Shown here in pieces: positions 10,966-19,670 of a stretch of DNA of 64,000 bases (the stretch's first letter is position 1; the number at the start of each line of letters is the position of its first letter). The stretch is taken from NCBI RefSeq assembly GCF_900110345.1, contig NZ_FODJ01000013.1:1-64000 (forward strand). The letters run 5' to 3'. The DNA is from Amphibacillus marinus (lineage in GTDB: Bacteria > Bacillota > Bacilli > Bacillales > Amphibacillaceae). The position numbers were made by a program, and so were the translations under genes. The notes beneath the pieces are model-generated. The model made no database searches. It saw nothing but the letters and a program-made list of their open reading frames with translations, and was not told the origin of the DNA.

Positions 10966-11949
10966 TTATTCTTCCATTAGTGAAAAATAAATTTGCTCAC
11001 ATTCAAGTATTTGATTCATTCTATCCTTTACTTCAGAAGATAGATGATCCGCCTGTTGCTGATTAGAATGGTAAGAAGCTTTTACTAATGCTACAATTGC
11101 ATCTTTTAGAATATCAACTTCATCCATGCTAGGAACCATAGGGTAATTCACGTAAAAAAAACGATCAATTAATTGGTTACTAAAGCGATAAAAAGATGGG
11201 TCATTATCTTCAATTGATGATAGTCGCTTTTTTAACTCAAGCTGAAAGGGGTGATCATTCATAAACGGAATCTGAATCGGATTAATGGTCCGTTGTTGAT
11301 TGAATTTTCCCACTTTGAAAAGTCGATCAATTGATTGGGCCTGAAGCAAGCCGACAATAACGGTTTTCACAACAGGATGTACTGCTTCATTTATTAACAT
11401 TTTCTCAAACAGTGTAAAGTAAGGGGCTAAATTCATTCTTTGCAAATGGTTAACAAGATGCCATTGGGCCATTGTATCTTGATTATCAAGTGCCTCTTCT
11501 AATTCGCGCTTTGTCACAAGCATTTCACGCTCAAGCTGTTCGTCAACAAGAGGTTGGTTAACTTCAAAAAGTTTCTTTAGTTGGTTATGTAATTGCTCAG
11601 GAATTTGTTCATTCCCTAAAACCTCTTCCAATAACTGACCGACTTCTTTATGTTTGTGAAACTGGAACAAAAGTGTTGCGTATATGTTTATGTATGAAAA
11701 ATAATCATCATCTTCCCTTGCAATAAGTTCTTCACAAAGATCCTCAGCATCTCGATGTCTGCCTAATTCAATTAAACAGGTGAGCTTTCCCATCGAAATG
11801 TCCCGTTCAGTTATTCCATAGTCAATGAGCTGTTCAAAAATCTTTAATGCTTCTACAAATTGCTTACGGTGCAGCGCCTGCTCTGCTTGTTGTTCTAACT
11901 CTTTTCTTTGCTTAGGAAACAGGACAACATTTTTATGTTGCTGATCCAT
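10966..11949 (-). CDS. ysoA: TPR-repeat protein, YsoA-like
   Basis: A soluble helical protein of 327 aa. N-terminal residues ~15-115 read as tetratricopeptide-like helical pairs (FVEALKIFEQLIDYG, HRDAEDLCEELIARED, HKEVGQLLEEVLG). Its place next to tig matches ysoA of B. subtilis, a TPR protein of unknown function. ATG 11949 is preceded by AAAGGAGGTG; an earlier in-frame start overlaps the neighbouring holin gene and lacks such a site. Confidence 0.75.
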   Translation of the reverse strand: MDQQHKNVVLFPKQRKELEQQAEQALHRKQFVEALKIFEQLIDYGITERDISMGKLTCLIELGRHRDAEDLCEELIAREDDDYFSYINIYATLLFQFHKHKEVGQLLEEVLGNEQIPEQLHNQLKKLFEVNQPLVDEQLEREMLVTKRELEEALDNQDTMAQWHLVNHLQRMNLAPYFTLFEKMLINEAVHPVVKTVIVGLLQAQSIDRLFKVGKFNQQRTINPIQIPFMNDHPFQLELKKRLSSIEDNDPSFYRFSNQLIDRFFYVNYPMVPSMDEVDILKDAIVALVKASYHSNQQQADHLSSEVKDRMNQILECEQIYFSLMEE

Positions 11950-11987
11950 ACAAGCACCTCCTTTCAGCTTGTTTCCTCTGGCTAAAT

Positions 11988-12248
11988 TCATTCTTTAGTC
12001 ATTCCTTCCCTATTATTAATCATTTCAAACAAACCAGTTGCCGAAAGTCCTGCTAGCCCACCAGACCATAGCCGCATAATTAATTCTAAGTCGGTAAATG
12101 GATAGGCGAGTGCACCTATTAACAACCCGATTAAGAAGCTTAGAAGCGGAATAATATTCTTTGGTAAATTAACTGTCAGTTTAATCATTTCTACAAGAGC
12201 CGAAATAACTGGTAGCAGAATCGTAGCAAATATTAATACCTGATCCAT
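11988..12248 (-). CDS. Hol44-like phage holin, copy 1
   Basis: An 86-residue protein with an N-terminal hydrophobic helix (VLIFATILLPVISALVEMI), an amphipathic VNLPKN segment, a second helix (LLSFLIGLLIGALAYPF) and a small-residue-rich third segment (LWSGGLAGLSATGLFEMI). The pattern is that of the Hol44/holin superfamily V group, small membrane proteins that release phage endolysins. A close paralogue lies at 14555-14821 beside a cell-wall hydrolase gene. The start is ATG 12248 behind AAAGGGGG. No other phage structural genes are nearby, so this is probably a domesticated cassette. Confidence 0.75.
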   Translation of the reverse strand: MDQVLIFATILLPVISALVEMIKLTVNLPKNIIPLLSFLIGLLIGALAYPFTDLELIMRLWSGGLAGLSATGLFEMINNREGMTKE

Positions 12249-12462
12249 TAAAACGTCCCCCTTTATTATAAGAGAATACGCACTAAGACAGTCTTTCATT
12301 ACGCCAAATTCAATAAATTAATTAATGATGTTGTCTTATTATAGCCCGAAAGGTAGACATTCATCAATTTTATCCGCTTTAAACTGACTTTAGAAAAATA
12401 TGTGCATGAAGAGCTTGTTCCGTGACTATATTATATAGCGGGGGAGGATTTCTCCTCCCCAA

Positions 12463-12621
12463 TTAGAACTTTAGATGACGTCTCTTTAATCTTCGGGGAC
12501 GTCTTTTTCTCTTTCTAGTACTTAGCTTGATATCATTAATATCCTTCCATGCTGAGATAAAGTTCTTGAAAATGGTAGCAATTACCGCAACAAGGGTCAA
12601 AATCATCTCAACATCCATCAT
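12463..12621 (-). CDS. Small membrane peptide with a basic C terminus
   Basis: A 52-codon frame with an excellent GGAGGAGGTG site before two adjacent ATGs (12621, 12618). It encodes an N-terminal hydrophobic segment (MILTLVAVIATIFKNFISA) and a very basic C terminus (RKRKRRPRRLKRRHLKF). I do not recognise a family. The build (one membrane helix plus a polycationic tail) is seen in holin-like and type I toxin peptides, but nothing else here supports either role. Confidence 0.5.
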   Translation of the reverse strand: MMDVEMILTLVAVIATIFKNFISAWKDINDIKLSTRKRKRRPRRLKRRHLKF

Positions 12622-12803
12622 ATCACCTCCTCCTATACTAATTCTATGCATTTCCATTTTTCGGCATGTGTAATTTGTTGAAAAAATTACATGAATAACC
12701 GAAAATACCCACATATTTAATTAGTTTTCGACTGCTTTTACCGAATAAGACTGACGGACGAGCTGATAATAAGTTTACCCTGATTAAGTAAGGTGGTGAA
12801 ATA

Positions 12804-12983
12804 ATGGACGCCCAGCGTGCACAGGAAATTACCATGGACCAAGAAATGATTGAAGTTACCTGCAACGGTGAGAAGATTTACATTGAACATGTTGATCAAA
12901 ATCATGGCCTAGCAACAATTCATCCGCTTAGTAATCCTGAAGAGAAGAAAAGTGTTTCAGTGGAAGAGCTTATTGAGCATTAA
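12804..12983 (+). CDS. sspH: H-type small acid-soluble spore protein
   Basis: A 59-residue protein beginning MDAQRAQEIT, then MIEVTCNGEKIYIEHVD and LATIHPLSNPEE. This follows the SspH family pattern (MxxxRAkeI, VxYnGxxIyI, AxIhPl.nP). SspH proteins are minor SASPs made in the forespore. The start is ATG 12804 behind AGGTGGTG. A terminator follows within 5 bp of the stop. The overlapping minus-strand frame at 12644-12865 is its shadow. Confidence 0.85.
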   Translation: MDAQRAQEITMDQEMIEVTCNGEKIYIEHVDQNHGLATIHPLSNPEEKKSVSVEELIEH

Positions 12984-12986
12984 AAG

Positions 12987-13040
12987 AACCGCCCCTAAAG
13001 GTAGCAAAAAAACATGCTATCATAGGTGGCGGTTTTTTTA
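12987..13040 (+). terminator. Terminator of sspH
   Basis: AACCGCC pairs with GGCGGTT, with a nested stem inside (GGTAGC/GCTATC, imperfect). A run of seven T residues follows. Confidence 0.8.
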
Positions 13041-13108
13041 AAAAAGACGGTTTGTCAAAGAGAATCTTGCTTACCTAGTATGACTAGTTAGCCTATTCGC
13101 CTACTAGA

Positions 13109-13654
13109 TTATGAAGGTTTAAAAGCATCAATAATTAATGAAGGAAAAACAAGCATATTCTTATTGCGAGGATCAAGTTTTTTGGAGCGAAAAATAATAC
13201 CAGCAGACTCATCCCAGTCAAGCCAATGAAAATCACCTTGTTCATCACAATACTCTAACAGATGGACATCGAACCCCACCTCATTAAATATATTGGTTAA
13301 GCTTTTATATTGATAAACAACTTTATGACTTGCCGCAGGATGATCAATAGAACCAGGCCCACCGACTTGAATGAGTTGTTGATATGAACGACTCCGAAAG
13401 TAACCGTCCGGTACCGCACATCTTATATAACCACCGGGCTTAAGATATTGATAACAAATAGTCGCAGCCCTGTTACCTTCTTCTAGCGTTAAATGCTCCC
13501 AAACATGTTCAGCCAAAAGAGCATCAATTGAATTTTTTGAGAACTTCCGCTCCCAATCTGCCTCATTCAGTAAACTTAATTCATCCTCTTGCGTATAAAT
13601 CCAGCCCGGATTATTAAAATATTTACCAGCACCAAGTACAATCTTTCTTTCCAT
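13109..13654 (-). CDS. Class I SAM-dependent methyltransferase-like protein
   Basis: A 181-residue protein resembling short methyltransferase-11-type domains. The segment IDALLAEHVWEHLTLEEG corresponds to motif II/post-II ('aehvlEHl') and YLKPGGYIRCAVPDG to the conserved LKPGG...vPD loop. The usual N-terminal glycine-rich SAM motif is reduced to VLGAGKYFNNPGW, so cofactor binding is uncertain. Similar stand-alone proteins are called predicted SAM-dependent methyltransferases. The substrate is unknown. ATG 13654 has AGGGG upstream. Confidence 0.65.
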   Translation of the reverse strand: MERKIVLGAGKYFNNPGWIYTQEDELSLLNEADWERKFSKNSIDALLAEHVWEHLTLEEGNRAATICYQYLKPGGYIRCAVPDGYFRSRSYQQLIQVGGPGSIDHPAASHKVVYQYKSLTNIFNEVGFDVHLLEYCDEQGDFHWLDWDESAGIIFRSKKLDPRNKNMLVFPSLIIDAFKPS

Positions 13655-13717
13655 AGTCCAGCCCCTATTACATTATTACCTTAAGTATAACATGATCAGA
13701 CTGTTATCAAGATGATG

Positions 13718-13757
13718 AATAAGAAGAACGCCCAGACAAGATGAGCGTTCTTCTTAT
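13718..13757. terminator. Terminator between M23 hydrolase and methyltransferase genes
   Basis: A 14-bp stem AATAAGAAGAACGC/GCGTTCTTCTTATT encloses a 12-nt loop and overlaps the last base of the hydrolase stop codon. Minus-strand reading ends in an A/T-rich stretch. Confidence 0.7.
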
Positions 13758-14515
13758 TATTTAACTCTAAGTCGATCACCCGGTTGAATGATATAGCGCG
13801 GTCCGCTAACCTGGGGATTAAGCTGTTTAATGCGATTCAAACTAATCCGGTGACGTTGCGCAATAATACTCAGATTATCATTACGTTGTACAATATAATA
13901 ATTCCCGTGACCATTTGGATTAATAACAAGTTGTTGACCAACACGAATTAAATTGCGATTGCGAATTTGATTCGCGCGCACTAATTGCTCCACTGTGGTT
14001 TGGTAACGTTGCGCAATTCCTGATAATGTATCCCCACTTCTTACGGTATAAACAACATCATTTACTTCATCTTTATGATCAAATTGATTAATATACTGAG
14101 TCGGATTTAAACAATTGTTGACACGATCTGCCTCCCAACCAAACTGCGGTGTTGTCCGCTTTCTCACTTCAAAGTGTAGATGTGATCCCGTCACATTGCC
14201 GGTTGCTCCTTGTCTACCAATAACAGTTCCCCGACTAATCTGTTGATTGACAACGACCAATACTTGATCTAAATGAGCATAAAGCTGACCACGACCATAA
14301 CGATCCTCTAATAAGACAACATTGCCATAGCCACCTAAACCTGTTCCAGAACGTCCCATTCCCGAATAAATAACTTTTCCAGCTGTAAAGGCTTCTATTG
14401 GTGCACGATGACTTTTAACCAAATCAATTCCAGTGTGAAAATCACGACCACCTCTTATGGGATGCGTTCGCCACCCAAAAGGGGAAGTAATGCGATAGCC
14501 ATTCCATTCTGCCAT
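13757..14515 (-). CDS. M23 metallopeptidase with two LysM domains (endolysin-like)
   Basis: Predicted zinc peptidase of the lysostaphin/M23 family acting on peptidoglycan cross-links. The zinc ligands appear in FHTGIDL and SHLHFEVR (residues ~28-130). Two LysM domains follow (VVYTVRSGDTLSGIAQRY and YYIVQRNDNLSIIAQRHR). There is no signal peptide, so export would need the holin encoded directly upstream (14555-14821). ATG 14515 follows AAAGGAGGTGACTAAG; the GTG three codons earlier is part of that site. 252 aa. It could serve in mother-cell lysis or be a relic lysis cassette. Confidence 0.85.
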   Translation of the reverse strand: MAEWNGYRITSPFGWRTHPIRGGRDFHTGIDLVKSHRAPIEAFTAGKVIYSGMGRSGTGLGGYGNVVLLEDRYGRGQLYAHLDQVLVVVNQQISRGTVIGRQGATGNVTGSHLHFEVRKRTTPQFGWEADRVNNCLNPTQYINQFDHKDEVNDVVYTVRSGDTLSGIAQRYQTTVEQLVRANQIRNRNLIRVGQQLVINPNGHGNYYIVQRNDNLSIIAQRHRISLNRIKQLNPQVSGPRYIIQPGDRLRVK

Positions 14516-14554
14516 CTTAGTCACCTCCTTTGCCTTTTATAATAGATTCTTTCT

Positions 14555-14821
14555 TCATTCATCCTTAGTTTTGCCGGCACGATTATTAATCACAAGTTCA
14601 AATAGGCCTGTGCTCGCTAATCCAGCAAATCCTCCTGACCAGAGCCTTAAAACAAGAGATAATTCAGTAAATGGATAAGCAACAGCACCAATCGCGATAC
14701 CTAAAATAAAGCTAATCACTGGGACAGCATTTTTTGGCAAATTAACAGATCTTTTCACAAGCTCTACCATTGATGTTACGATTGGCAACAAAATCGTTGC
14801 AAAGACCAAAACTTGCTCCAT
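14555..14821 (-). CDS. Hol44-like phage holin, copy 2
   Basis: An 88-residue paralogue of the holin at 11988-12248, sharing VLxFATILLPIV, VNLPKN and LRLWSGGxAGLxxTGLFE. It lies 39 bp upstream of the M23/LysM hydrolase and in the same direction, the usual holin-endolysin order. The start is ATG 14821 with CAGGGGGTG upstream; a TTG six codons earlier lacks a site. Confidence 0.75.
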   Translation of the reverse strand: MEQVLVFATILLPIVTSMVELVKRSVNLPKNAVPVISFILGIAIGAVAYPFTELSLVLRLWSGGFAGLASTGLFELVINNRAGKTKDE

Positions 14822-14987
14822 CGCAATCACCCCCTGCAATATAGTAGTCTAGCTTTACAAATATGATTATGCTCTTCACCCTGAGCTACCAAAAAACACG
14901 CTTTTATCCCGCTATATTGACAACATATTTAGCCAAATAAAAAACCCAGAAGAAAGAGACGAATTGACTCTCTCTAATCTGGTTAAT

Positions 14988-16124
14988 TTACTTGGTTACA
15001 AGGCCACCAATTTTAATTGGACCATCCATTTCCCTAACAATGAATTGAACAGTATACTGCTTAGCAGGTAAATCGTTTAACAAAGTCAGATAACGATTCC
15101 CTCTATTTATTGAAGATAAATGAAGCTGTTGCAGAAATTCACCATCCAAGTACACCTCAATTAGTCCACCTTGATTGAAGAAATGTACAGCTAATAGCTC
15201 GCCTTCAAACTGAAAAATTAACGAGTCCCCCGCTGATTGAGCAATAAAGAAACCCTCTTCTTTCTCAAAGCCCGTTATTCGCGTTGGTTCATTCGAATAT
15301 ACGACCTGATCATAATTACTACCAGCAAATAAGGGATCATGATTAACATATTGAATTTCCTTTTCTCCTTCAGCTTGCTCAATTAAATATGAAGAAATTT
15401 GTTCAGCATAATACATATGACCATCCTCTGTTAGCTTAACTTCGGCTTGCTCAAATGTCAGATAGTCCTCTTCAGCATGCTCTTGTTTATCTGTTGCAGA
15501 TAAAAATTTAAATCCATAATGATCAGCCATCTTAATGACTACATCTTCTACTTCTGACATACCTTCTTGCTCAATATCACCTTCAAAAATGGTAACAATT
15601 TCAGCCTTGTCATTGTGACTAATAATTTTGTCAAGCAATGTTTCTAATTGTAATTCATATTGATGAAAAGAATTTATTATATCACGATCCGCGTCTGATA
15701 GAACAAGGAAGACCAAATCATATGAAGCATCTTCAACTAAATCATTTAATTCAACAATACGCCCAAGCACATCGTTAGTATCAAATGATATATAATCCCC
15801 TTGCATACGCACATCAAACGCTTCTCTAAGTGATTGCTCGACTAGATCAGACCACCTTTCACCAGAATTAACATCCTGATAGCCAATATGATCACCTAAC
15901 ACTAAATAATTAACCGTTTCACCCTCATTGATTTTCCCGTATAAATCCATTTCAACTAGCCGCTGCTGCCTTTCCTTACGTTCATTAGTATAATTAGCAT
16001 AAGTAACTTGAGCCTGATCATTAATATCAGCTAACTTCCCTTGATAATAAAAGAATCCAATTACAATAAACACACCAAATATAATGGTACTCAATAAAGC
16101 AACAAATAATGACTTCGCCTTCAC
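14988..16124 (-). CDS. Membrane-anchored SGNH-hydrolase-like protein
   Basis: A 378-residue protein with one N-terminal membrane segment (LFVALLSTIIFGVFIVIGFFYY) and an extracellular domain. Residues ~70-230 resemble SGNH/GDSL hydrolases (NYLVLGDHIGYQ, YDLVFLVLSDAD), but the position usually holding the nucleophilic Ser (GDS) carries His. The C-terminal 120 residues look like a beta-sandwich (FEGELLAVHFFNQGG, DGEFLQQL), perhaps carbohydrate-binding. GTG start at 16124 behind GGGAGAGG. Activity is doubtful without the Ser. Confidence 0.55.
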   Translation of the reverse strand: MKAKSLFVALLSTIIFGVFIVIGFFYYQGKLADINDQAQVTYANYTNERKERQQRLVEMDLYGKINEGETVNYLVLGDHIGYQDVNSGERWSDLVEQSLREAFDVRMQGDYISFDTNDVLGRIVELNDLVEDASYDLVFLVLSDADRDIINSFHQYELQLETLLDKIISHNDKAEIVTIFEGDIEQEGMSEVEDVVIKMADHYGFKFLSATDKQEHAEEDYLTFEQAEVKLTEDGHMYYAEQISSYLIEQAEGEKEIQYVNHDPLFAGSNYDQVVYSNEPTRITGFEKEEGFFIAQSAGDSLIFQFEGELLAVHFFNQGGLIEVYLDGEFLQQLHLSSINRGNRYLTLLNDLPAKQYTVQFIVREMDGPIKIGGLVTK

Positions 16125-16419
16125 AAAACCTCTCCCTTACACATCCATGTCTTAATAAGTATAATACAAAATTCAGGATTATCCTACATTAAATTCCCTG
16201 ACTTCATATTCCATACACTGCCTAGTTCAGTCTACTAAATGCGTTCATGGTTTAACTCAATTTACTATTGAATTCACATTAGGGAGCATAAGACGATCGG
16301 CACATGTTTCCTTTTAATGTGTTTTAAAGCCGCACCTATTCCGTTAACAGCTAAACTTTTTACAGGTAGTTCTAAGGTTTTTGTGGTCAAAATACCATAA
16401 TGGGTTACATACGATCATA
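16125..16419. other. Divergent intergenic region upstream of the xylanase
   Basis: About 360 bp lie between the SGNH-like gene (minus) and the xylanase (plus). I see no supported gene. Near the xylanase there is a palindrome, TTACATA-N6-TATGTAA (16405-16424), that overlaps the cre-like site by a few bases and could be an operator. No clear -35/-10 pair could be assigned. Confidence 0.4.
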
Positions 16420-16433
16420 TGTAAGCGATTACT
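16420..16433 (+). promoter_or_regulatory. Catabolite-responsive element (cre-like site)
   Basis: TGTAAGCGATTACT matches the Bacillus cre consensus TGWAANCGNTNWCA at every fixed position except the last base. It lies ~50 bp before the xylanase start. CcpA binding at such a site would repress the xylanase when preferred sugars are available. Confidence 0.65.
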
Positions 16434-16484
16434 AAAAAGGAGGCAAGCTGAGATTTTCTAATTGATGATAAGGAGGTTTACGAT

Positions 16485-17186
16485 TTGAAGAAAAAGAAAG
16501 TATTGCTTTCACTAATTATTTTTTTCACGTTAGCTATTCCTACTATTTTATATGCCCAAACGATAACAAGCAACAGTATTGGTAACCACAGTGGTTACGA
16601 TTATGAATTTTGGAAGGATAGCGGTGGGTCTGGCAGTATGACATTGAATAGTGTTGGCACATTTAACGCTCAATGGAACAACATTAATAATATCCTGTTT
16701 CGAAAAGGAAGAAAGTACAATGAAACACAGACGCATCAACAAATTGGTAACTTCTCAATTAATTATGGTGTCAACTATCAACCTAATGGTAACTCATATC
16801 TCTGCGTCTACGGCTGGACCGTTGACCCGTTAGTCGAATATTATATTGTTGATAGCTGGGGGAGCTGGCGACCATCAGGTGCCAATTCTAAAGGAACCCT
16901 TACTGTAGACGGTGGTGTTTATGACATTTATGAAACAACTCGCGTAAACCAACCGTCCATTAAAGGAACTCGAACCTTCCAGCAATATTGGAGTGTGAGA
17001 CGCTCGAAACGAACAAGCGGAACCATATCTGTAAGTGAGCATTTCCGTGCATGGGAAAGTAGAGGCATGCCCATGGGTAAGATGTATGAGGTTGCCTTAA
17101 CAATTGAAGGCTATCAAAGCAGCGGTTCAGCACAAGTATACAGCAATACGTTAAGCGTAAACGGTCAAGCCATTCCAAGCTGGTAG
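16485..17186 (+). CDS. xynA: Secreted endo-1,4-beta-xylanase, glycoside hydrolase family 11
   Basis: Cleaves internal beta-1,4 bonds of xylan. A signal peptide ([23 protein letters not shown]) precedes a single GH11 jelly-roll domain. Hallmarks are [34 protein letters not shown], the nucleophile Glu in [12 protein letters not shown], the thumb region [17 protein letters not shown] and the acid/base Glu in [10 protein letters not shown]. The length of 233 aa is typical of a single-domain enzyme. TTG start at 16485 with AAGGAGG upstream. It is a lone gene with a cre-like site and its own terminator. Confidence 0.96.
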   Translation: MKKKKVLLSLIIFFTLAIPTILYAQTITSNSIGNHSGYDYEFWKDSGGSGSMTLNSVGTFNAQWNNINNILFRKGRKYNETQTHQQIGNFSINYGVNYQPNGNSYLCVYGWTVDPLVEYYIVDSWGSWRPSGANSKGTLTVDGGVYDIYETTRVNQPSIKGTRTFQQYWSVRRSKRTSGTISVSEHFRAWESRGMPMGKMYEVALTIEGYQSSGSAQVYSNTLSVNGQAIPSW

Positions 17187-17215
17187 TTCAAATACATGTG
17201 CTATTAACAAAAAAT

Positions 17216-17242
17216 GAGCTGCTTTTTAAGCAGTTCTTTTTT
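17216..17242 (+). terminator. Terminator of xynA
   Basis: GAGCTGCT pairs with AAGCAGTTC (one G-T pair) around a short T loop, followed by a run of T residues, 30 bp past the stop codon. Confidence 0.75.
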
Positions 17243-17276
17243 ATAGCATATAGCTCATAAAGCTTATTATAATTTC

Positions 17277-17495
17277 TCATAAAAACCACAAGAGTAAGAA
17301 CCCACCTAAAATAAGCACCGATATTAGTACTAAACTTCCCTTCCAACCAAGGCTATTAAATAAATCCACTAAGCTCCCACCTTGATTTCGACCAGCAGCA
17401 TCTCGTAAATTACCCAAATGGCTCTTTTTTAATTCTTGTTGGCGTAGCATTTCACGTCTTGCTTCAGGTACTTGTTTACCCTCGATGTTAACCAC
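17277..17495 (-). CDS. DUF6366-like small membrane protein
   Basis: A 72-residue protein with a polar, charged N terminus (PEARREMLRQQELKKSHLGN, then DLFNSLGWKG) and one C-terminal membrane helix (LVLISVLILGGFLLLWFL). The pattern RReMlRQeElK...GN...D...GSLvDL...LGWKG fits small Bacillus proteins annotated as DUF6366; function unknown. The start is GTG 17495; the ribosome binding site is weak. Confidence 0.6.
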   Translation of the reverse strand: MVNIEGKQVPEARREMLRQQELKKSHLGNLRDAAGRNQGGSLVDLFNSLGWKGSLVLISVLILGGFLLLWFL

Positions 17496-17729
17496 CCCAT
17501 TCTTAATTTTCGAAATTTTAAATTATTGGATGTATTTGGTTTAAGTCTACGGTTTACGAGCAAACGTGTCAAGCCAGCTTTTAAATTTGTGGTTTCAATT
17601 TTTTGTGAAACTATGAACAATTTGTGTCTTTGTTGAAATTGTACTTACCTTTTGTCAAGTTAAATGGTAATATTTTTAAGATATAGTTAAACAATTAGCT
17701 GTATTCAATTCTACTCTGAGGTGATCTAT

Positions 17730-18014
17730 TTGCTTAAATTTCATCTAATACGAATTTGCTTGTTAGCCGTTGCCATTTCGCTCGGCATTTACGGCCAATC
17801 ACTTGCTGATTTCTCAGCTAGTATCTTTACTTCTTTTCATCCTACTGCATACTTAACAGCCTATACTGCTTTAAGTCTCATTCTATTCGCCACTGTTCCA
17901 ATTATCTCGCGAAAGAATAGAGCGCTTTTTTCTAGTTACTTAGTGTTAACATTAGCGTGTACAATTCCAGTTTCTTGGTTTTCATTGTTTGTAACGATAA
18001 TGTGGTGGGGTTAA
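17730..18014 (+). CDS. Small hydrophobic membrane protein, unknown
   Basis: A 94-residue protein with three predicted membrane segments (LIRICLLAVAISLGIYG, YLTAYTALSLILFATVPII, YLVLTLACTIPVSWFSLFV). The start is TTG 17730, five bases after GAGGTG; the upstream GTG belongs to that site. No family recognised. Confidence 0.55.
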   Translation: MLKFHLIRICLLAVAISLGIYGQSLADFSASIFTSFHPTAYLTAYTALSLILFATVPIISRKNRALFSSYLVLTLACTIPVSWFSLFVTIMWWG

Positions 18015-18401
18015 TTTGTTATGCTTGGTATAATGTGAATGTATAGTGCGAAATTAAAAAAACTACAAAGTACTTTATAATAGTGTTTTGTAGCTTTGTC
18101 TTATAAGGTTTAAGATTATCCAGTTTTTATAAAATAGTAATCATTTGCTATTACACGATAACAAAATAAAGCCTTCACTTTATTCTTAGAATGTAAATCC
18201 AATAAATTAATCCGACCAAAGAAAACTAATAATGCGAATATAGCACATTTTCCAAATGTTATTTTTTCCTAAGTTAAAGCTACTCCATAATAATAAAAAA
18301 AGAACTGCTGAACTTGACCTTGACTATAGGCACTCTAGTCAAGGTTTGAAATTCCCACATCGCCATACATGGAAAAATGGAGTTAGAAGTGGACATAAAA
18401 A
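18015..18401. other. Intergenic region without a supported gene
   Basis: An AT-rich stretch of ~400 bp. It contains a possible stem CTACAAA/TTTGTAG at 18063-18094 that may end transcription of the preceding gene. Nothing else could be supported. Confidence 0.4.
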
Positions 18402-18419
18402 ATGATTGGAGAAGAAAAA

Positions 18420-18710
18420 ATGAAAAATAGCGAGGGAAATTTTGATGATATGCCAGTTGGTGAAATAATTAGTTACGAACACTTTCTATACCTACTTGAC
18501 ACGGGCCGTGAGATTGAGTTTTATTTTAATAATAAAGAGTATTTCATAGGACATCATAAAGAAGGAAGAGTTCTTTGGCAAAAACAAATTCAACTTAGCG
18601 ACTATTATAATGGTGATAACAGAATACTTTTAGATACCTTTAAAATTGAAAGTGTTACTCTAAGAGAATTAATTAATAAAGAGCATCTTAAAATAAGCAC
18701 GGTCTTCTAA
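18420..18710 (+). CDS. Hypothetical protein
   Basis: A 96-residue acidic soluble protein (start ATG 18420 behind GGAGAAGA). It contains YEHFLYLLDTGREIEFYFNN followed by FIGHHKEGRVLWQKQ. I do not recognise the family; the fold appears small alpha/beta, and such single genes in Bacillaceae are often immunity-like or regulatory. A good terminator follows immediately. Confidence 0.5.
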   Translation: MKNSEGNFDDMPVGEIISYEHFLYLLDTGREIEFYFNNKEYFIGHHKEGRVLWQKQIQLSDYYNGDNRILLDTFKIESVTLRELINKEHLKISTVF

Positions 18711-18714
18711 ACAA

Positions 18715-18755
18715 AACAGACCCCTCACTAATAATAAGTGAAGGGCCTGTTTTTA
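18715..18755 (+). terminator. Terminator after the hypothetical gene
   Basis: AACAGaCCCcTCACT pairs with AGTGAaGGGcCTGTT around a 7-nt loop, followed by TTTT. It also lies just past the 3' end of the minus-strand tRNA pair. Confidence 0.75.
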
Positions 18756-18764
18756 ATACTTTAG

Positions 18765-18838
<74 letters not shown>

Positions 18839-18842
18839 ATGG

Positions 18843-18913
18843 AGCGGGTGAAGGGAATCGAACCCTCATCATCAGCTTGGAAGGCTGAGGTTTTACCACT
18901 AAACTACACCCGC
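18843..18913 (-). tRNA. tRNA-Gly (UCC)
   Basis: The minus strand gives acceptor GCGGGTG/CACCCGC, D-arm with AGTGGTAAAAC, anticodon loop CTTCCAA (anticodon TCC) on stem TCAGC/GCTGA, and T-arm GGGTTCGATTCCC. 71 nt without encoded CCA. It is immediately upstream of tRNA-Arg and probably co-transcribed with it. Confidence 0.95.
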
Positions 18914-19136
18914 ATTACTTATAAATTTTTTCATCATCGGCACTTCTATTGGTTAAAATAATGCGCCACTTTTTCTTACTTTACAGCCAAAATTATGTAT
19001 ACTTTCTTAACGGACAAGATTTATTATAGTAAGATTACGAGCAAATGTCAATTGTTTTTAGCTAAAAAAATCAAATCCAGTATCCTTTGACAAAACTAGC
19101 TAGAGAGCACTGGCTACAAACCACTGCTCCCTTCCC

Positions 19137-19655
19137 CTAGTCTAATCGCGTTGTCATGGCGAGGTCTGTTACCTCATTACCATTCAATTGATAAAAGTGA
19201 ACGTGATACAACCCATCTTCATCCCAATCTAAGATTGCATAGGTCTCTTCACGTCTGCCTCTTGGCAATCGAATACTGCCAGGGTTAATAACAAGCTGGT
19301 CACCAACTTTTGTGGCAGCTGCTAGATGTGAATGACCATGACAAATAATGTTAGCATCTCGTTCACTTGCTCGATATGTAATCGGAGTTAGACTCATTTT
19401 AACATTATCCATATGACCATGGGCAACAAAAAAGTTGACACCGGCTACAGTAAAGCTTGCTTCTTCTGGGTACTCGGCGTCGTAATCACAGTTACCTGCG
19501 ACACGATGATAACCTTTCATGGCATCATCCTGATAATCTAGTTCCGAATCGCCGCAATGAATCAGCTGCTCTACTTGATCCTGATAGTGATCCTTTAAAG
19601 CTCTTACCTCTTTTGTCAATCCATGACTATCACTAATAATTAACACACGTGGCAT
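19137..19655 (-). CDS. ysnB: YfcE/MJ0936-type metallophosphoesterase
   Basis: A 172-residue calcineurin-like phosphodiesterase. Metal-binding motifs appear in order: SDSHG, HCGDSE, VAGNCD, FVAHGH and CHGHSH. The physiological substrate is unknown; family members hydrolyse model phosphodiesters. It is downstream of rdgB and rph with little spacing, as in the B. subtilis rph-ysnA-ysnB cluster. Confidence 0.88.
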   Translation of the reverse strand: MPRVLIISDSHGLTKEVRALKDHYQDQVEQLIHCGDSELDYQDDAMKGYHRVAGNCDYDAEYPEEASFTVAGVNFFVAHGHMDNVKMSLTPITYRASERDANIICHGHSHLAAATKVGDQLVINPGSIRLPRGRREETYAILDWDEDGLYHVHFYQLNGNEVTDLAMTTRLD

Positions 19656-19670
19656 GCTAAGACCTACTTT

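Noticed and set aside
12644-12865. Minus-strand frame of 73 codons
   Set aside because: It overlaps the sspH gene on the other strand and has no ribosome binding site; sspH matches a known family.
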